Assembly (NCBI RefSeq): GCF_008086175.1
Contig: NZ_VSKM01000013.1
Coordinates: forward strand, 21,609-85,608
DNA: 64,000 bases
Reading direction: 5' to 3'
From: Bizionia saleffrena
GTDB lineage: Bacteria; Bacteroidota; Bacteroidia; Flavobacteriales; Flavobacteriaceae
The position numbers were made by a program, and so were the translations under genes. The notes under the pieces were generated by a model. That model was not told the DNA's origin and did not search any database. It saw only the letters and a list, made by a program, of their open reading frames with translations. Every line of letters begins with the position of its first letter. The stretch's first letter is position 1. This document shows positions 27,528 to 35,806 of the stretch, one piece after another.

Positions 27528-28874
27528 TTATTTGACAGGTTTGTTGTCGTCCATTCCCATTGGCATATTGCCTTCAGTATCCGTATGCGAAATCATAAAA
27601 AGACGTTCCGCAACAATTATTAGAACAATCCCAATGGCCGCTACAATAAGTACCAAAGGATCGTTCAAATATTTTATATAAAGAAAGGCAGAGAGTACCG
27701 CAATGTCCATTATAATAGCCGTCAAAGGAATGATAGGTTGAAAATTCACTTCGTTTTTAAGATGGCGGAAAAGTCCCCAATGGATAGCAATATCCATAAT
27801 GAGATAGAATATAGCTCCAATGGAAGCAATTCTTGTTAAATCGAACAGAACAGTTAATAAAATAGCAAGTGAAACCGTGAAGATGAGGGCGGGATTTTTA
27901 AACTTTGCTATTTTTTTTAAGGATGGAACCTGCTTCATATCACTCAACATCCCCAACAAGCGTGAGGCTGAAAACACACTTGCGATAACTCCAGAAAAAG
28001 TGGCTACGATAGCTATAGCTATGGTAATCCAAGAACCCCATTCCCCAAAAATGGGTTGGGCAGCGGCAGCCAAGGCATAGTCTTTTGCTTCGATTATTTC
28101 TGGGATGCTTAAACCTCCTGCAACAGCAAGTGCCAACGCTACATAAATAATCGTACAGATTAGAATAGAAATAATAATGGATCGCCCAAGGTTCTTATGT
28201 GGATTTTTAATGTCTCCACCCTGATTTGTAATAGTAGTGAACCCTTTATAAGCAAGAATCGCCAACGCCAAGGCAGCAACAAACCCTAATCCTTGTGGCA
28301 AGGCTTCGGTATTTTTTGGAATATAGTTTCCAGTGATATCTGCAAATCCAGAAACTATTAGACCAGCAATGGCGAGTATTGCTATACCTGTAACTTTAAT
28401 AATTGCCGTAAAGGTGGCTGTTGTGCCAATTACTTTATTACCTAGAATATTCACGATATAGGCCATTACCAAAAGCAGAATACCAAGAACGGATGCGTAA
28501 CCTGCAAAACTATCTGGTAATAAGCGAAGCGTATAGGCGCCAAAAGTACCGGCAACCAAACTTTCTGAAACTACCATTGAGACATACATCAATAAAGAAA
28601 AGACACCCGTTGTAGTTCCTGGGCCATAGGATTTATTTAAAAATTTAACGACACCTCCAGAGGAAGGAAAAGCATTTGAGAACTTTACATAGGAATAAGA
28701 ACTGAAACCCACAACAACAGCACCTGCAATAAAAGCAATTGGGAATAAATCGCCCACTAGCTCTGCTATTTGTCCCATAAGGACAAAAATCCCGGCGCCA
28801 ATCATTACGCCAGTGCCAAGAGAAATGGAACCTATTAAGGAAAGCTTATTATTTTTGTCTTTGGTGTTTTTCAT
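27528..28874 (-). CDS. APC-superfamily amino acid/amine permease
   Basis: A 448-residue membrane protein with about twelve helices and the APC start ISLGTGVMIGAGIFVLMGQ (helix-break GAGIF) at residues 15-33. Topology and the TTITNQGGDIKNPHKNLGRS loop fit the amino acid-polyamine-organocation family. The substrate is unknown; the C-terminus has a Met/Asp-rich tail (GNMPMGMDD). It starts eight bases downstream of the NDH-2 stop and is likely co-transcribed. Confidence 0.85.
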   Translation of the reverse strand: MKNTKDKNNKLSLIGSISLGTGVMIGAGIFVLMGQIAELVGDLFPIAFIAGAVVVGFSSYSYVKFSNAFPSSGGVVKFLNKSYGPGTTTGVFSLLMYVSMVVSESLVAGTFGAYTLRLLPDSFAGYASVLGILLLVMAYIVNILGNKVIGTTATFTAIIKVTGIAILAIAGLIVSGFADITGNYIPKNTEALPQGLGFVAALALAILAYKGFTTITNQGGDIKNPHKNLGRSIIISILICTIIYVALALAVAGGLSIPEIIEAKDYALAAAAQPIFGEWGSWITIAIAIVATFSGVIASVFSASRLLGMLSDMKQVPSLKKIAKFKNPALIFTVSLAILLTVLFDLTRIASIGAIFYLIMDIAIHWGLFRHLKNEVNFQPIIPLTAIIMDIAVLSAFLYIKYLNDPLVLIVAAIGIVLIIVAERLFMISHTDTEGNMPMGMDDNKPVK

Positions 28875-28881
28875 ATCGAAA

Positions 28882-30216
28882 TTATTTATTCGTGTGATTG
28901 ATTGATGATTTTGGTTTAAAATCTCTAATAATCAAGCGGTTGCTCTTTTCATAAGTGAAATAGCTTACCGCCCAATTAAAACCAACCATCAATCTATTTC
29001 TAAATCCGCTTATGGATAGCAAGTGTATAATAGACCAAAGTAACCAAGCGAAATAGCCTGCAAACTTGAATTTGCCTAAATCAGCTACTGCTTTACGTTT
29101 ACCTACTGTTGCCAGTGAACCTTTATCTCTATATTCGAAAGGTTTTATGGGCTCATCATTAATAAGTTTCAATATTGTGTCGCCAAGATATTTCCCTTGT
29201 TGAATAGCTGTTTGCGCCACTTGTGGATGTCCTTTTGGTGTCTCTTCTGTAATTATGGCCGCTATATCGCCTATGGCAAATATGTTTTCGTAGCCTTCTA
29301 CTTTTAAATTGTCATCGGTCTTGATACGGTTTCCTTTGACTATGTTTTTTTCATCTATACCTTTAGGGAATAGCCCCTTAACACCTGCTGTCCAGATTAG
29401 GTTTTTGGCTAAAATGGTCTTTCCGCTTTTTGTGGTAACCTGTGAGCCGTCATAATCACTAACCGATTCATTGAATAGTACTTTTACATTTAAGTCCTTC
29501 AAATACTTCAAGGTTTTAGTAGAAGCTTTATCTGACATAGTTGATAGCAACATATTATTTGCTTCAACGAGATAAATTTTCATTATTGAAGAAGGGTACT
29601 CTGGATAATCCTTCGGTAGAATGTATTTACAGAATTCTGCCAAAGCTCCAGCCATTTCTACGCCAGCAGGACCACCGCCAACAATAACAAAATTGGTTAG
29701 GGAATCCCTTTCTTCTTCATCGCAAGTTATTGCAGCCTCTTCCAGATTTTGCAGCATCATATGACGTATGTTTAGGGAGTCGCGAATATCCTTCATCCCT
29801 AAACTGTTTTCGGCTACGCTATCCATACCAAAAAAATTAGTGGTCGTGCCCGTTGCCAGCACGAGGTAATCGTAATGAATTTTTCCTTTAGAAGTTATTA
29901 GGGTATTTGAAGAAGGCTGAATTTCCTCGACTTCGGCCAAACGAAACAACACATTTTTATATCCATTAATTTGTTTTCTGAATGGAAATACAATACTGTC
30001 AGGTTCCAAAGCACTCGTTGCCACTTGATAAAATAAAGGCTGAAATTGATGGAAGTTATTCTTATCGAACAGGACTACCTGAAGTTCTTTGTGTTTTAGT
30101 TTTTTTACCAAGGCCAAACCTGCAAAGCCTCCACCAATGATAACAATACGTGGAAATTTAGTGTCTGGAAGACAGATAGTTTCACTGTTAGTATTTATTG
30201 TTTGATTAATTTTCAT
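28882..30216 (-). CDS. type II NADH dehydrogenase (NDH-2), FAD-dependent
   Basis: A 444-residue membrane-associated flavoprotein. The FAD motif is IIGGGFAGLALVKKL (about residue 26) and the NAD motif FVIVGGGPAGVEMAGALAEF (about residue 172). GYENIFAIGDIAAI is the flavin C-terminal motif, and a hydrophobic segment near residue 395 (FAWLLWSIIHLLSI) would anchor it to the membrane. It transfers electrons from NADH to quinone without pumping protons. In this island it may serve under metal stress, which damages complex I; that is inferred. Confidence 0.9.
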   Translation of the reverse strand: MKINQTINTNSETICLPDTKFPRIVIIGGGFAGLALVKKLKHKELQVVLFDKNNFHQFQPLFYQVATSALEPDSIVFPFRKQINGYKNVLFRLAEVEEIQPSSNTLITSKGKIHYDYLVLATGTTTNFFGMDSVAENSLGMKDIRDSLNIRHMMLQNLEEAAITCDEEERDSLTNFVIVGGGPAGVEMAGALAEFCKYILPKDYPEYPSSIMKIYLVEANNMLLSTMSDKASTKTLKYLKDLNVKVLFNESVSDYDGSQVTTKSGKTILAKNLIWTAGVKGLFPKGIDEKNIVKGNRIKTDDNLKVEGYENIFAIGDIAAIITEETPKGHPQVAQTAIQQGKYLGDTILKLINDEPIKPFEYRDKGSLATVGKRKAVADLGKFKFAGYFAWLLWSIIHLLSISGFRNRLMVGFNWAVSYFTYEKSNRLIIRDFKPKSSINHTNK

Positions 30217-30389
30217 TTTTTAAAGTATTTATAAGGATTTTGGTTTTACATATTAATTATCTTTATTTAGTATACTGTAATCAAGTTCGCTATTAGAATT
30301 TATTTTCTATAACTTTTTTTGATAAATCGAGTTATTACCAATAGTGTAAGAATAATCAATGATCATATAAACCATCCGCTGCATAACTC

Positions 30390-30671
30390 CTAAAGGATAT
30401 TCCTATTTTTAACTTTTATTTGAGCGTTGTAAAAAGCTGCAACGCAAGCACCAATTAACCAACCCAAAATGAAAGTTTGAACGATTCCAAAAAACACTTC
30501 CAATAAAGGAACGTCCATCCTGATAATATTGGTAGTATCCAAACCGTGTAAAAGGTTGTTGAAAAAAGTGATTGTTTCTTCTCGTCCTGCTGTTGCCATT
30601 ACGATTATACAGCCTAAATAAATTAAGGCACCTGTAAGACCAAAAGCAAAGCCAAGTTTTTTATATTTAAT
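30390..30671 (-). CDS. DUF5676-like small membrane protein; start codon appears to be ATT
   Basis: An internal ATG at 30599 gives only 69 residues. The frame continues upstream as KYKKLGFAFGLTGALIYLG and CIIV, a helix expected in this family, back to an ATT codon at 30671-30669 in the place of the family's usual ATG (MKYKKLGF). No ATG, GTG or TTG exists between the upstream in-frame stop and 30599. With the ATT start the protein has 93 residues and two helices (about 7-27 and 58-80). Function unknown. Initiation at ATT is rare but known (infC). Confidence 0.6.
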   Translation of the reverse strand: MKYKKLGFAFGLTGALIYLGCIIVMATAGREETITFFNNLLHGLDTTNIIRMDVPLLEVFFGIVQTFILGWLIGACVAAFYNAQIKVKNRNIL

Positions 30672-30696
30672 CGATACATGATTTTTTAGTTTTGAG

Positions 30697-30915
30697 TTAG
30701 TTCTCTGAGGTCAAAATATTTTTAGACTCTTCAAATTCTTCTTTAGATATTTCGCCAATGGCAAAACGCTTTTTCAAAATATCCAAAGGGCTTTCTTTCT
30801 TTGATTTTTGATATGGAATCTCTGCTGGGATAAAGAATATCCAAGCGATTAAAATGATCCAAATAATCCACCATATTAGGTGCATACCTCCAAAATGTCC
30901 GTCGTAAAAATGCAT
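30697..30915 (-). CDS. SHOCT-domain small membrane protein
   Basis: A 72-residue protein: one membrane helix (about residues 11-29, LIWWIIWIILIAWIFFI) and a C-terminal SHOCT motif (SPLDILKKRFAIGEISKEEF). SHOCT is a short oligomerisation module. It is found repeatedly in this copper island (see 31388) and has no proven function here. Confidence 0.75.
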   Translation of the reverse strand: MHFYDGHFGGMHLIWWIIWIILIAWIFFIPAEIPYQKSKKESPLDILKKRFAIGEISKEEFEESKNILTSEN

Positions 30916-30936
30916 AGTTTTAGTTTTTAGTTGTTA

Positions 30937-31104
30937 TTAATTTATTTCTGTGATTTTATATTCATTGAGCTCATCGAGATGCTTTTGTAATTGGGCCATA
31001 AAAATCGCTGCTTTTTATATGTTGAGGTGTGCCTCTAAAGTCTTCTTGACCTTTACGACACAACCACCACAACTGATTCCGTTAATTTGAAATTTTTGTT
31101 TCAT
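30937..31104 (-). pseudogene. truncated heavy-metal-associated (HMA) protein
   Basis: MKQKFQINGISCGGCVVKVK starts at 31104 and carries the CxxC copper site, but stops at 31015 after 29 residues. The expected end (QLQKHLDELNEYKITEIN, stop at 30937) is present in another frame, so about 30 middle residues are deleted and the frame is broken. A relative of the intact HMA gene at 27142. Confidence 0.7.
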
Positions 31105-31116
31105 TTTTTTTGTTTT

Positions 31117-31383
31117 TTAATGATGATGACCTTTGTGTTCTTCTTTAGAACCTATGCTAGCTATCTCTTTGCTTTTTTTACTATCCGTTTCTTTATGCTG
31201 CGAATGATTATGACCACTGTTTCCGTGTGAACCGTGGAGCATAAACAGATGAATGGCAAATATGAAAATGATAAAAATGAAGAGAGATGAACCGTCTCCA
31301 AAACCCAATGATGGTGCTAAAAAGATGAACAGTAGTGGTAGCCCATAACCGATGACCATCCATATCCATTGATTATTTTTCAT
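31117..31383 (-). CDS. small membrane protein with His-rich tail (DUF2933-like)
   Basis: An 88-residue protein with two adjacent helices (about residues 6-26 and 31-50) and a His/Lys/Ser tail (HGSHGNSGHNHSQHKE, then EEHKGHHH) that could bind copper or zinc. This matches small DUF2933-type proteins seen in copper clusters. It ends 12 bases before the truncated HMA gene and follows the second SHOCT gene by four bases. Confidence 0.68.
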   Translation of the reverse strand: MKNNQWIWMVIGYGLPLLFIFLAPSLGFGDGSSLFIFIIFIFAIHLFMLHGSHGNSGHNHSQHKETDSKKSKEIASIGSKEEHKGHHH

Positions 31384-31387
31384 TGTT

Positions 31388-31579
31388 TTAATTTTTAGTA
31401 TTCAACATTCGTTTTTGTTCTTCATATTCTTCTTTGGATATTTCGCCCTTGGCGAATCGGTTGTCCAGAATACCCATAGGATTTTCTCTCTTCACAGTAT
31501 TTTGTCTATTTCTTCCATTGTAAAGAAATAGGCCTAATACAAGCACAACCGGTATCAATATCCACCACCACATCATCAT
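31388..31579 (-). CDS. SHOCT-domain small membrane protein (second copy)
   Basis: A 63-residue protein: one helix (MMMWWWILIPVVLVLGLFLY) and the SHOCT motif NPMGILDNRFAKGEISKEEY. It closely parallels the protein at 30697 in the SHOCT part but not in the helix, so the two are probably diverged paralogues. Confidence 0.75.
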   Translation of the reverse strand: MMMWWWILIPVVLVLGLFLYNGRNRQNTVKRENPMGILDNRFAKGEISKEEYEEQKRMLNTKN

Positions 31580-31650
31580 AATTATATAGTTTTAATAGTT
31601 AACTAATTATTTCTATTTTAAATTATCCTAATCTTTAGGGGTAGAATTTA

Positions 31651-32160
31651 TTATTCTTCATGTTTCATTTTTCCTGCCATTTTCTTTACCATTTCAGGAT
31701 TTTTTCCCATCATTTTCTGCATCATTTCTTCCATCATTTCGTTGTTATGGATTTCATCCATTACCATTTTACGACCCTTTTCACTCTCCATCATTTTAGC
31801 GAGCATTTTGGATTGCATCTTTTGCATCATTTCTGGGTTTTTATCCATCATCATCTGCATATGGGATTGCATCTTTTCTTTCATTTCAGGGTTTTTTTCC
31901 ATCATCATTTTCATATTCCCAGATTCCATCTGTTCCATATGGGCCTTCATCAACATTTTCTTGGCCTCTTTACTTTTTTGTGCCTCACTGATGAAATTGG
32001 TAAACTGATTAGGGTTTGAAATGATTTCTTGATAAATAGCATTTCTATTTTCTACTACCTGCATTGTCTCGGTAGCATTGAAGGATGATTTGCAACTGAA
32101 CAGTGTTGCCACTATTCCAATTGTCATTAAAATTTTTACTGTTTTTTTCATTTTTTTCAT
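31651..32160 (-). CDS. Met-rich lipoprotein, probable copper binding
   Basis: The start at 32160 (MKKMKKTVKILMTIG) is chosen because a lipoprotein signal and lipobox (IVATLFSC) follow at once; an ATG at 32235 would add 25 residues before the signal. The mature part is helical, with repeated Met/Lys/Glu units (MMMEKNPEMKEKMQSHMQ, MMMDKNPEMMQKMQSKM, MMGKNPEMVKKMAGKM), about one residue in five being Met. Met-rich stretches bind Cu(I) in periplasmic proteins. It would sit on the periplasmic face of a membrane. Confidence 0.75.
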   Translation of the reverse strand: MKKMKKTVKILMTIGIVATLFSCKSSFNATETMQVVENRNAIYQEIISNPNQFTNFISEAQKSKEAKKMLMKAHMEQMESGNMKMMMEKNPEMKEKMQSHMQMMMDKNPEMMQKMQSKMLAKMMESEKGRKMVMDEIHNNEMMEEMMQKMMGKNPEMVKKMAGKMKHEE

Positions 32161-32248
32161 TTTTAGATTATTAAATATTCGATTAAACTGATTTTTTATA
32201 CTCGGAAATTGACGATTAGGAATTTTGAGGTTCATTACAATCTATAAC

Positions 32249-32419
32249 CTATTGGGGAGTTCTCCCACAAAATCCACATGGCTCTCCATTTTTATTGAGC
32301 TTAGGATTTTGACTTGCACACGTTCCTGCAAACTTGCCATCTTTTCTAATCCAAATTTTTATGGCTATTCCTGCAATTCCCAATCCTAAAAGGATAACAG
32401 TGATTAATATTAGTTTCAT
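32249..32419 (-). CDS. 56-residue membrane or secreted protein with CGFCGRTPQ tail
   Basis: ATG 32419 to stop 32249. The protein has one N-terminal helix (MKLILITVILLGLGIAGIAI), then a basic stretch and a tail with three Cys (FAGTCASQNPK, GEPCGFCGRTPQ). This small conserved Bacteroidota family is usually called membrane or secreted protein. The CxxC suggests a metal or redox site. It lies between two Met-rich lipoprotein genes. Confidence 0.7.
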   Translation of the reverse strand: MKLILITVILLGLGIAGIAIKIWIRKDGKFAGTCASQNPKLNKNGEPCGFCGRTPQ

Positions 32420-32519
32420 AGTTTGTCTATTTTTTTCTTGTTGTTATACCACCAAATTGCCAGAAGGACAAATGGTATAATCTATGCATACATCATAATT
32501 TCTTGATTTTAATACTATG

Positions 32520-32948
32520 TTAATTGTACATGTCTCCCGTATTTTTTCCCTTATCGCCCATCATCTTCATACTGGATTGCATACAAGCTTCACTCATCAT
32601 ACCTTCATTTTGCATTATTAACATCATATGATTCATCATTTTTCCGTCTTTCATCATTGAATGTATCATATTCATTGTCATAGTGCTGTCTTTCATCATA
32701 TTGAAGCCCTCACCCTTCATCATCATATTCATCATGCCTTTATTTCCTTGCATCATTTGCATAGCCTGATTATTTCCTTGCATATTCTCCATAAATTCGT
32801 TCATATAATCATCATCCTGGGTAATGGTATTAAAAACCTCTGTGCGGGTTTCAGGACTTTCCATTAATGATTGAGGATTTATTTTTTGTTTGCAACTGTT
32901 AAAGCTTAGAAGCCCAATTGCGGATAAAATAATTAGTAGTGTTTTCAT
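32520..32948 (-). CDS. second Met-rich lipoprotein
   Basis: A 142-residue protein with a lipoprotein signal (MKTLLIILSAIGLLSFNSC) and about 25 percent Met in the mature part (QMMQGNKGMMNMMMKGEGF, MMKDGKMMNHMMLIM). The first 40 mature residues (PESLMESPETRTEVFNTI-like, MNEFMENM) parallel the lipoprotein at 31651 (TMQVVENRNAIYQEII), so the two probably arose by duplication. A periplasmic copper-binding role is likely but inferred. Confidence 0.72.
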   Translation of the reverse strand: MKTLLIILSAIGLLSFNSCKQKINPQSLMESPETRTEVFNTITQDDDYMNEFMENMQGNNQAMQMMQGNKGMMNMMMKGEGFNMMKDSTMTMNMIHSMMKDGKMMNHMMLIMQNEGMMSEACMQSSMKMMGDKGKNTGDMYN

Positions 32949-33108
32949 AATTTTCTATTTTTATTTAGTTAAACATTTATTTTAATTTTAATAAATCCAT
33001 TCCTAGCAATCCATTAATCATAACTGAAGGAATTGGTTGTCAGCTATTAAGTGTTAGGTTTTTAAAAGGTTTCCATTTTTGTGATTTTCTTTTCAGTACA
33101 TTTCATTA

Positions 33109-33705
33109 TCAATCAATTTTTTTAACACTACATTTATTGTCGCTTCCTTTTAACGCAACCAAATTGCGAGAGATAAACCTTGATGAAATGGCAGGTGGAT
33201 TTTTATATTTAGGTGAGACGTGAATGGCCAACTGGGTTAAATGGTCAAGGGTTTTTCCTACTTTATCTATAACCACTTCAAAATAATGATAGCTAACCAC
33301 GTCCTTGTTAAAAATGTCATTGGAGCCAATGGTTTCTTTTTCAACTTTTAACAGCAATGCTTTGCCATATTCAAAGTTGACAGCGTTCAAGAATTGTGGT
33401 TTTATGACTGCTTTTCCAGTTTTATCAATATAGACGTAATTGAGTGCACCATCTTTTTGATGGGCAATTAGGTCTCTTTCGTTACTAAATATGGGATAGG
33501 ATGCCTTTTCTGTTTGGTTTGACACTAAATGCTTTCGAAAATCAACGATTATTTTTCCATCTTGATCAATAAAACGCCATTCATTACCCTTTTTAATGGC
33601 AGCTACGTCATTGTTAAAAAGCGGGATATACTCTAGATTTTCTAAAGTTTTTGAAATTCCTAAAAAGGGAATTAATATTATTATTATTATTATCAAATAT
33701 TTCAT
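33109..33705 (-). CDS. exported protein resembling WG-repeat proteins
   Basis: A 198-residue protein with an Ile-rich signal peptide (MKYLIIIIIILIPFLGIS). The mature part repeats the pattern of WG/KWG repeats (AIKKGNEWRFIDQDGKIIVD, YVYIDKTGKAVIKPQFLN), followed by a less regular end with one Cys. Function unknown. It is set between the Met-rich lipoprotein and the AraC-type regulator. Confidence 0.62.
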   Translation of the reverse strand: MKYLIIIIIILIPFLGISKTLENLEYIPLFNNDVAAIKKGNEWRFIDQDGKIIVDFRKHLVSNQTEKASYPIFSNERDLIAHQKDGALNYVYIDKTGKAVIKPQFLNAVNFEYGKALLLKVEKETIGSNDIFNKDVVSYHYFEVVIDKVGKTLDHLTQLAIHVSPKYKNPPAISSRFISRNLVALKGSDNKCSVKKID

Positions 33706-33774
33706 TTTGGAATGATTTAATTGTTAAAATTAATGATTGCCTGAAGCTTCCATCTGCATAACTTTCGTTGTTAT

Positions 33775-34356
33775 TTATATAATTTCATCATAGAAATTCT
33801 GTTTCCAATTTTCTGTATTTTTATAATCGTTCATACTCATTCCCACGACTTCTTTAAACTGTCTAGATAAATGATTGATACTGCTGTAGTCTAGCAAATA
33901 GCCTATATCTGAAAAGGAATATTGCTTTAATTGAATGAGTTCTCTGACTTTCTCTATCTTTAATTTGATAAAGTACTTTTCAATGGTCGTTTTTTCATTG
34001 GTAGAAAATAATTTGCTCAATATTTTGTAATCACGATGAAGGCTTGATGCCAGTAACTCAGATATTTTTATTTTAATATGCAATGGCAGCTCCTGCAATT
34101 GTTCGATTAAAATAATCTTGATTCTTTCTGTGAGCAATTCATCTTCGCTCTCGACGATTTCAAAATCATTGGCGTGAAGTACTGCTGTAACGGCTTCGAT
34201 AATTTCATTGTTCGTTTTATTTGATGCTTCTACTAACAACCTTCCAAGTTCCAATGAAAGTACTGTTACATCAAGTTCCTGTAATTCTTGCTTAATTACT
34301 TTTAAGCAGCGATTACAGACCATATTCTTAATCCAAAATTCTTTTGGTTCTTTCAT
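33775..34356 (-). CDS. AraC-family regulator with an HMA-like N-terminal domain
   Basis: A protein of about 193 residues; the start at 34356 (MKEPKEFWIKNMVCNRCLKV) is preferred to an ATG twelve codons upstream because the domain begins there. Residues about 5-70 look like an HMA fold with a CxxC pair (VCNRC), and residues about 95-190 are the AraC helix-turn-helix region (DIGYLLDYSSINHLSRQFKE, then VVGMSMNDYKN). Copper could bind the CxxC and switch DNA binding. It stands at the hinge between the minus- and plus-strand copper operons and is the obvious candidate regulator of both. Confidence 0.8.
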   Translation of the reverse strand: MKEPKEFWIKNMVCNRCLKVIKQELQELDVTVLSLELGRLLVEASNKTNNEIIEAVTAVLHANDFEIVESEDELLTERIKIILIEQLQELPLHIKIKISELLASSLHRDYKILSKLFSTNEKTTIEKYFIKLKIEKVRELIQLKQYSFSDIGYLLDYSSINHLSRQFKEVVGMSMNDYKNTENWKQNFYDEII

Positions 34357-34529
34357 AATAAGTGATATGTTGCCATTGGGAATTACGCTCAATAGTTTGT
34401 AAGGTTATAGTACGACAGGGTAGAATAGAGCCTACTCAATTTTTAAAAAGGGTACGACAAATGTGAGCCAGAAATGATAGTTTGGCTATAGTTATGGGGC
34501 AGATTAATTTTAATCTGCGATGTAGAAAT

Positions 34530-34952
34530 TCAAATTAAAAAGGTCTCGTTGAGAATAATAATATCTGTAAATAGGAGGGGCGGTCTATAGGCTTGAAAAG
34601 AAATTGCGTTTTTCTCTTGTCCCTTAAAAAGACTGATATAGTTGTAAAATAAAGTATTGATGAAAACGAGCGTCTCGTTTTCTACTTTGATATTGGATTT
34701 TTTGAAAGTATCATCCCCTTCTTTGACAATGGTTTGGTTGCTACAACAATCTTTCTCCTTAAAGGTAGTGCATTGATTGTTAGGTATGTCTTTTTTTTGA
34801 TCTTTGTCTTGGCAGACTTTTGCTTTGCCTATAATGGACATATCTACCAATTTATTGCAACAATAATGCATATCTACCGTAAAGGAAGAGGTAGAAAACA
34901 GTATCAAAACTGCTAAAAAGAAAGATAATATTTTAGTTAATATATATATCAC
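34530..34952 (-). CDS. HYC_CC_PP family exported protein
   Basis: A 140-residue protein: hydrophobic N-terminus (about residues 5-25), the HYCC segment (FTVDMHYCCNKLVDMS), a central EKDCCSNQT Cys pair, and a YRPPLLFTDIIILNETFLI end. The HYC, CC and PP elements define this small Bacteroidota family. It is exported and probably metal-related given the Cys and His. It is divergent from its paralogue at 35249. Confidence 0.8.
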   Translation of the reverse strand: MIYILTKILSFFLAVLILFSTSSFTVDMHYCCNKLVDMSIIGKAKVCQDKDQKKDIPNNQCTTFKEKDCCSNQTIVKEGDDTFKKSNIKVENETLVFINTLFYNYISLFKGQEKNAISFQAYRPPLLFTDIIILNETFLI

Positions 34953-35233
34953 ATTTTAAAGGTAAGCTTTTTGTTGCTTAATATTTTAATTTTCGAAGCA
35001 TTATTTAAACACTTGTATATTAGGTATTTGTATTTATTAAATAAATTTAATAAGAGCTAAGATATTATTTTAAATATAAAAAAAGGATGATATCTGTCAT
35101 ACAATATTAAATATAAAAAACGTTTCTTTGCACTTATGGAAATAATAAATAATTAAGGAAGGGATTTAATAGTGTGATTTTTACTAAATTTTTTAAAAAA
35201 AGTTAAATTTATGAATTTAGTATCTATTTTTTT

Positions 35234-35241
35234 TATATTTG
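35234..35241 (+). promoter_or_regulatory. TAnnTTTG (-7) promoter element
   Basis: TATATTTG matches the Bacteroidota -7 consensus TAnnTTTG exactly and ends seven bases before the ATG at 35249, so the transcript would be almost leaderless. I find no equally clear TTTG at -33. The surrounding 34953-35248 gap is the divergent control region of the two copper operons. Confidence 0.55.
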
Positions 35242-35248
35242 TAATCTA

Positions 35249-35665
35249 ATGAATTTATTTTTACATAAAATATCAGCATTTTGCTTAGCACTTATAGTGT
35301 TACTATCAACGTTGTCATTTACCGTTGATAGTCATTATTGTGGTGATATTTTAGTGGATTCTTCCTTATTTGGACACGTTGAGACCTGCGGTATGGAGAA
35401 ACAACAATCCAAGAATGATTGTAAAAGTGAAGTTCAGGATGATTCTTGCTGTTCAGATAAGCAAGTAGTTGTTGAAGGTCAGGATGACTTAAAAATATCT
35501 TTTGACACCTTAAATCTTGAGCAACAAGTCTTTGTTGCAAGTTTTTTCCATTCTTATATTAATCTCTTTGACACTCTAGATACGAACATCGTTTCTTTTA
35601 GAGATTATGCAGTTCCCTTTCTCATACGGGATATACAAAAGCTACACGAGACGTATTTAATTTGA
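35249..35665 (+). CDS. HYC_CC_PP family exported protein (paralogue, plus strand)
   Basis: A 138-residue paralogue of 34530 with the same layout: hydrophobic N-terminus, FTVDSHYCGDILVDSSLFGH, DDSCCSDKQVVVEG and a YAVPFLIRDIQKLHETYLI end. It leads the plus-strand copper-efflux operon and is preceded by a TAnnTTTG element. The divergent pair shares one regulatory gap, which points to common control. Molecular function unknown. Confidence 0.8.
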   Translation: MNLFLHKISAFCLALIVLLSTLSFTVDSHYCGDILVDSSLFGHVETCGMEKQQSKNDCKSEVQDDSCCSDKQVVVEGQDDLKISFDTLNLEQQVFVASFFHSYINLFDTLDTNIVSFRDYAVPFLIRDIQKLHETYLI

Positions 35666-35806
35666 TTTTAAACAGTTTCCGATAAATTTCGGGAAGATTT
35701 GCCCTATGGCTACAACCATTTTCATTTTGGGCTCATTTTGTTGTGTTTAATTTTCTGAGCTGATCAGAATGTTGCACCAAGTATAACTGTTTAAAAATCA
35801 ATACCA

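Noticed and set aside
31660..32019. His/Phe-rich plus-strand frames
   Set aside because: They are the antisense of the Met-rich lipoprotein repeats (CAT opposite ATG), not genes.
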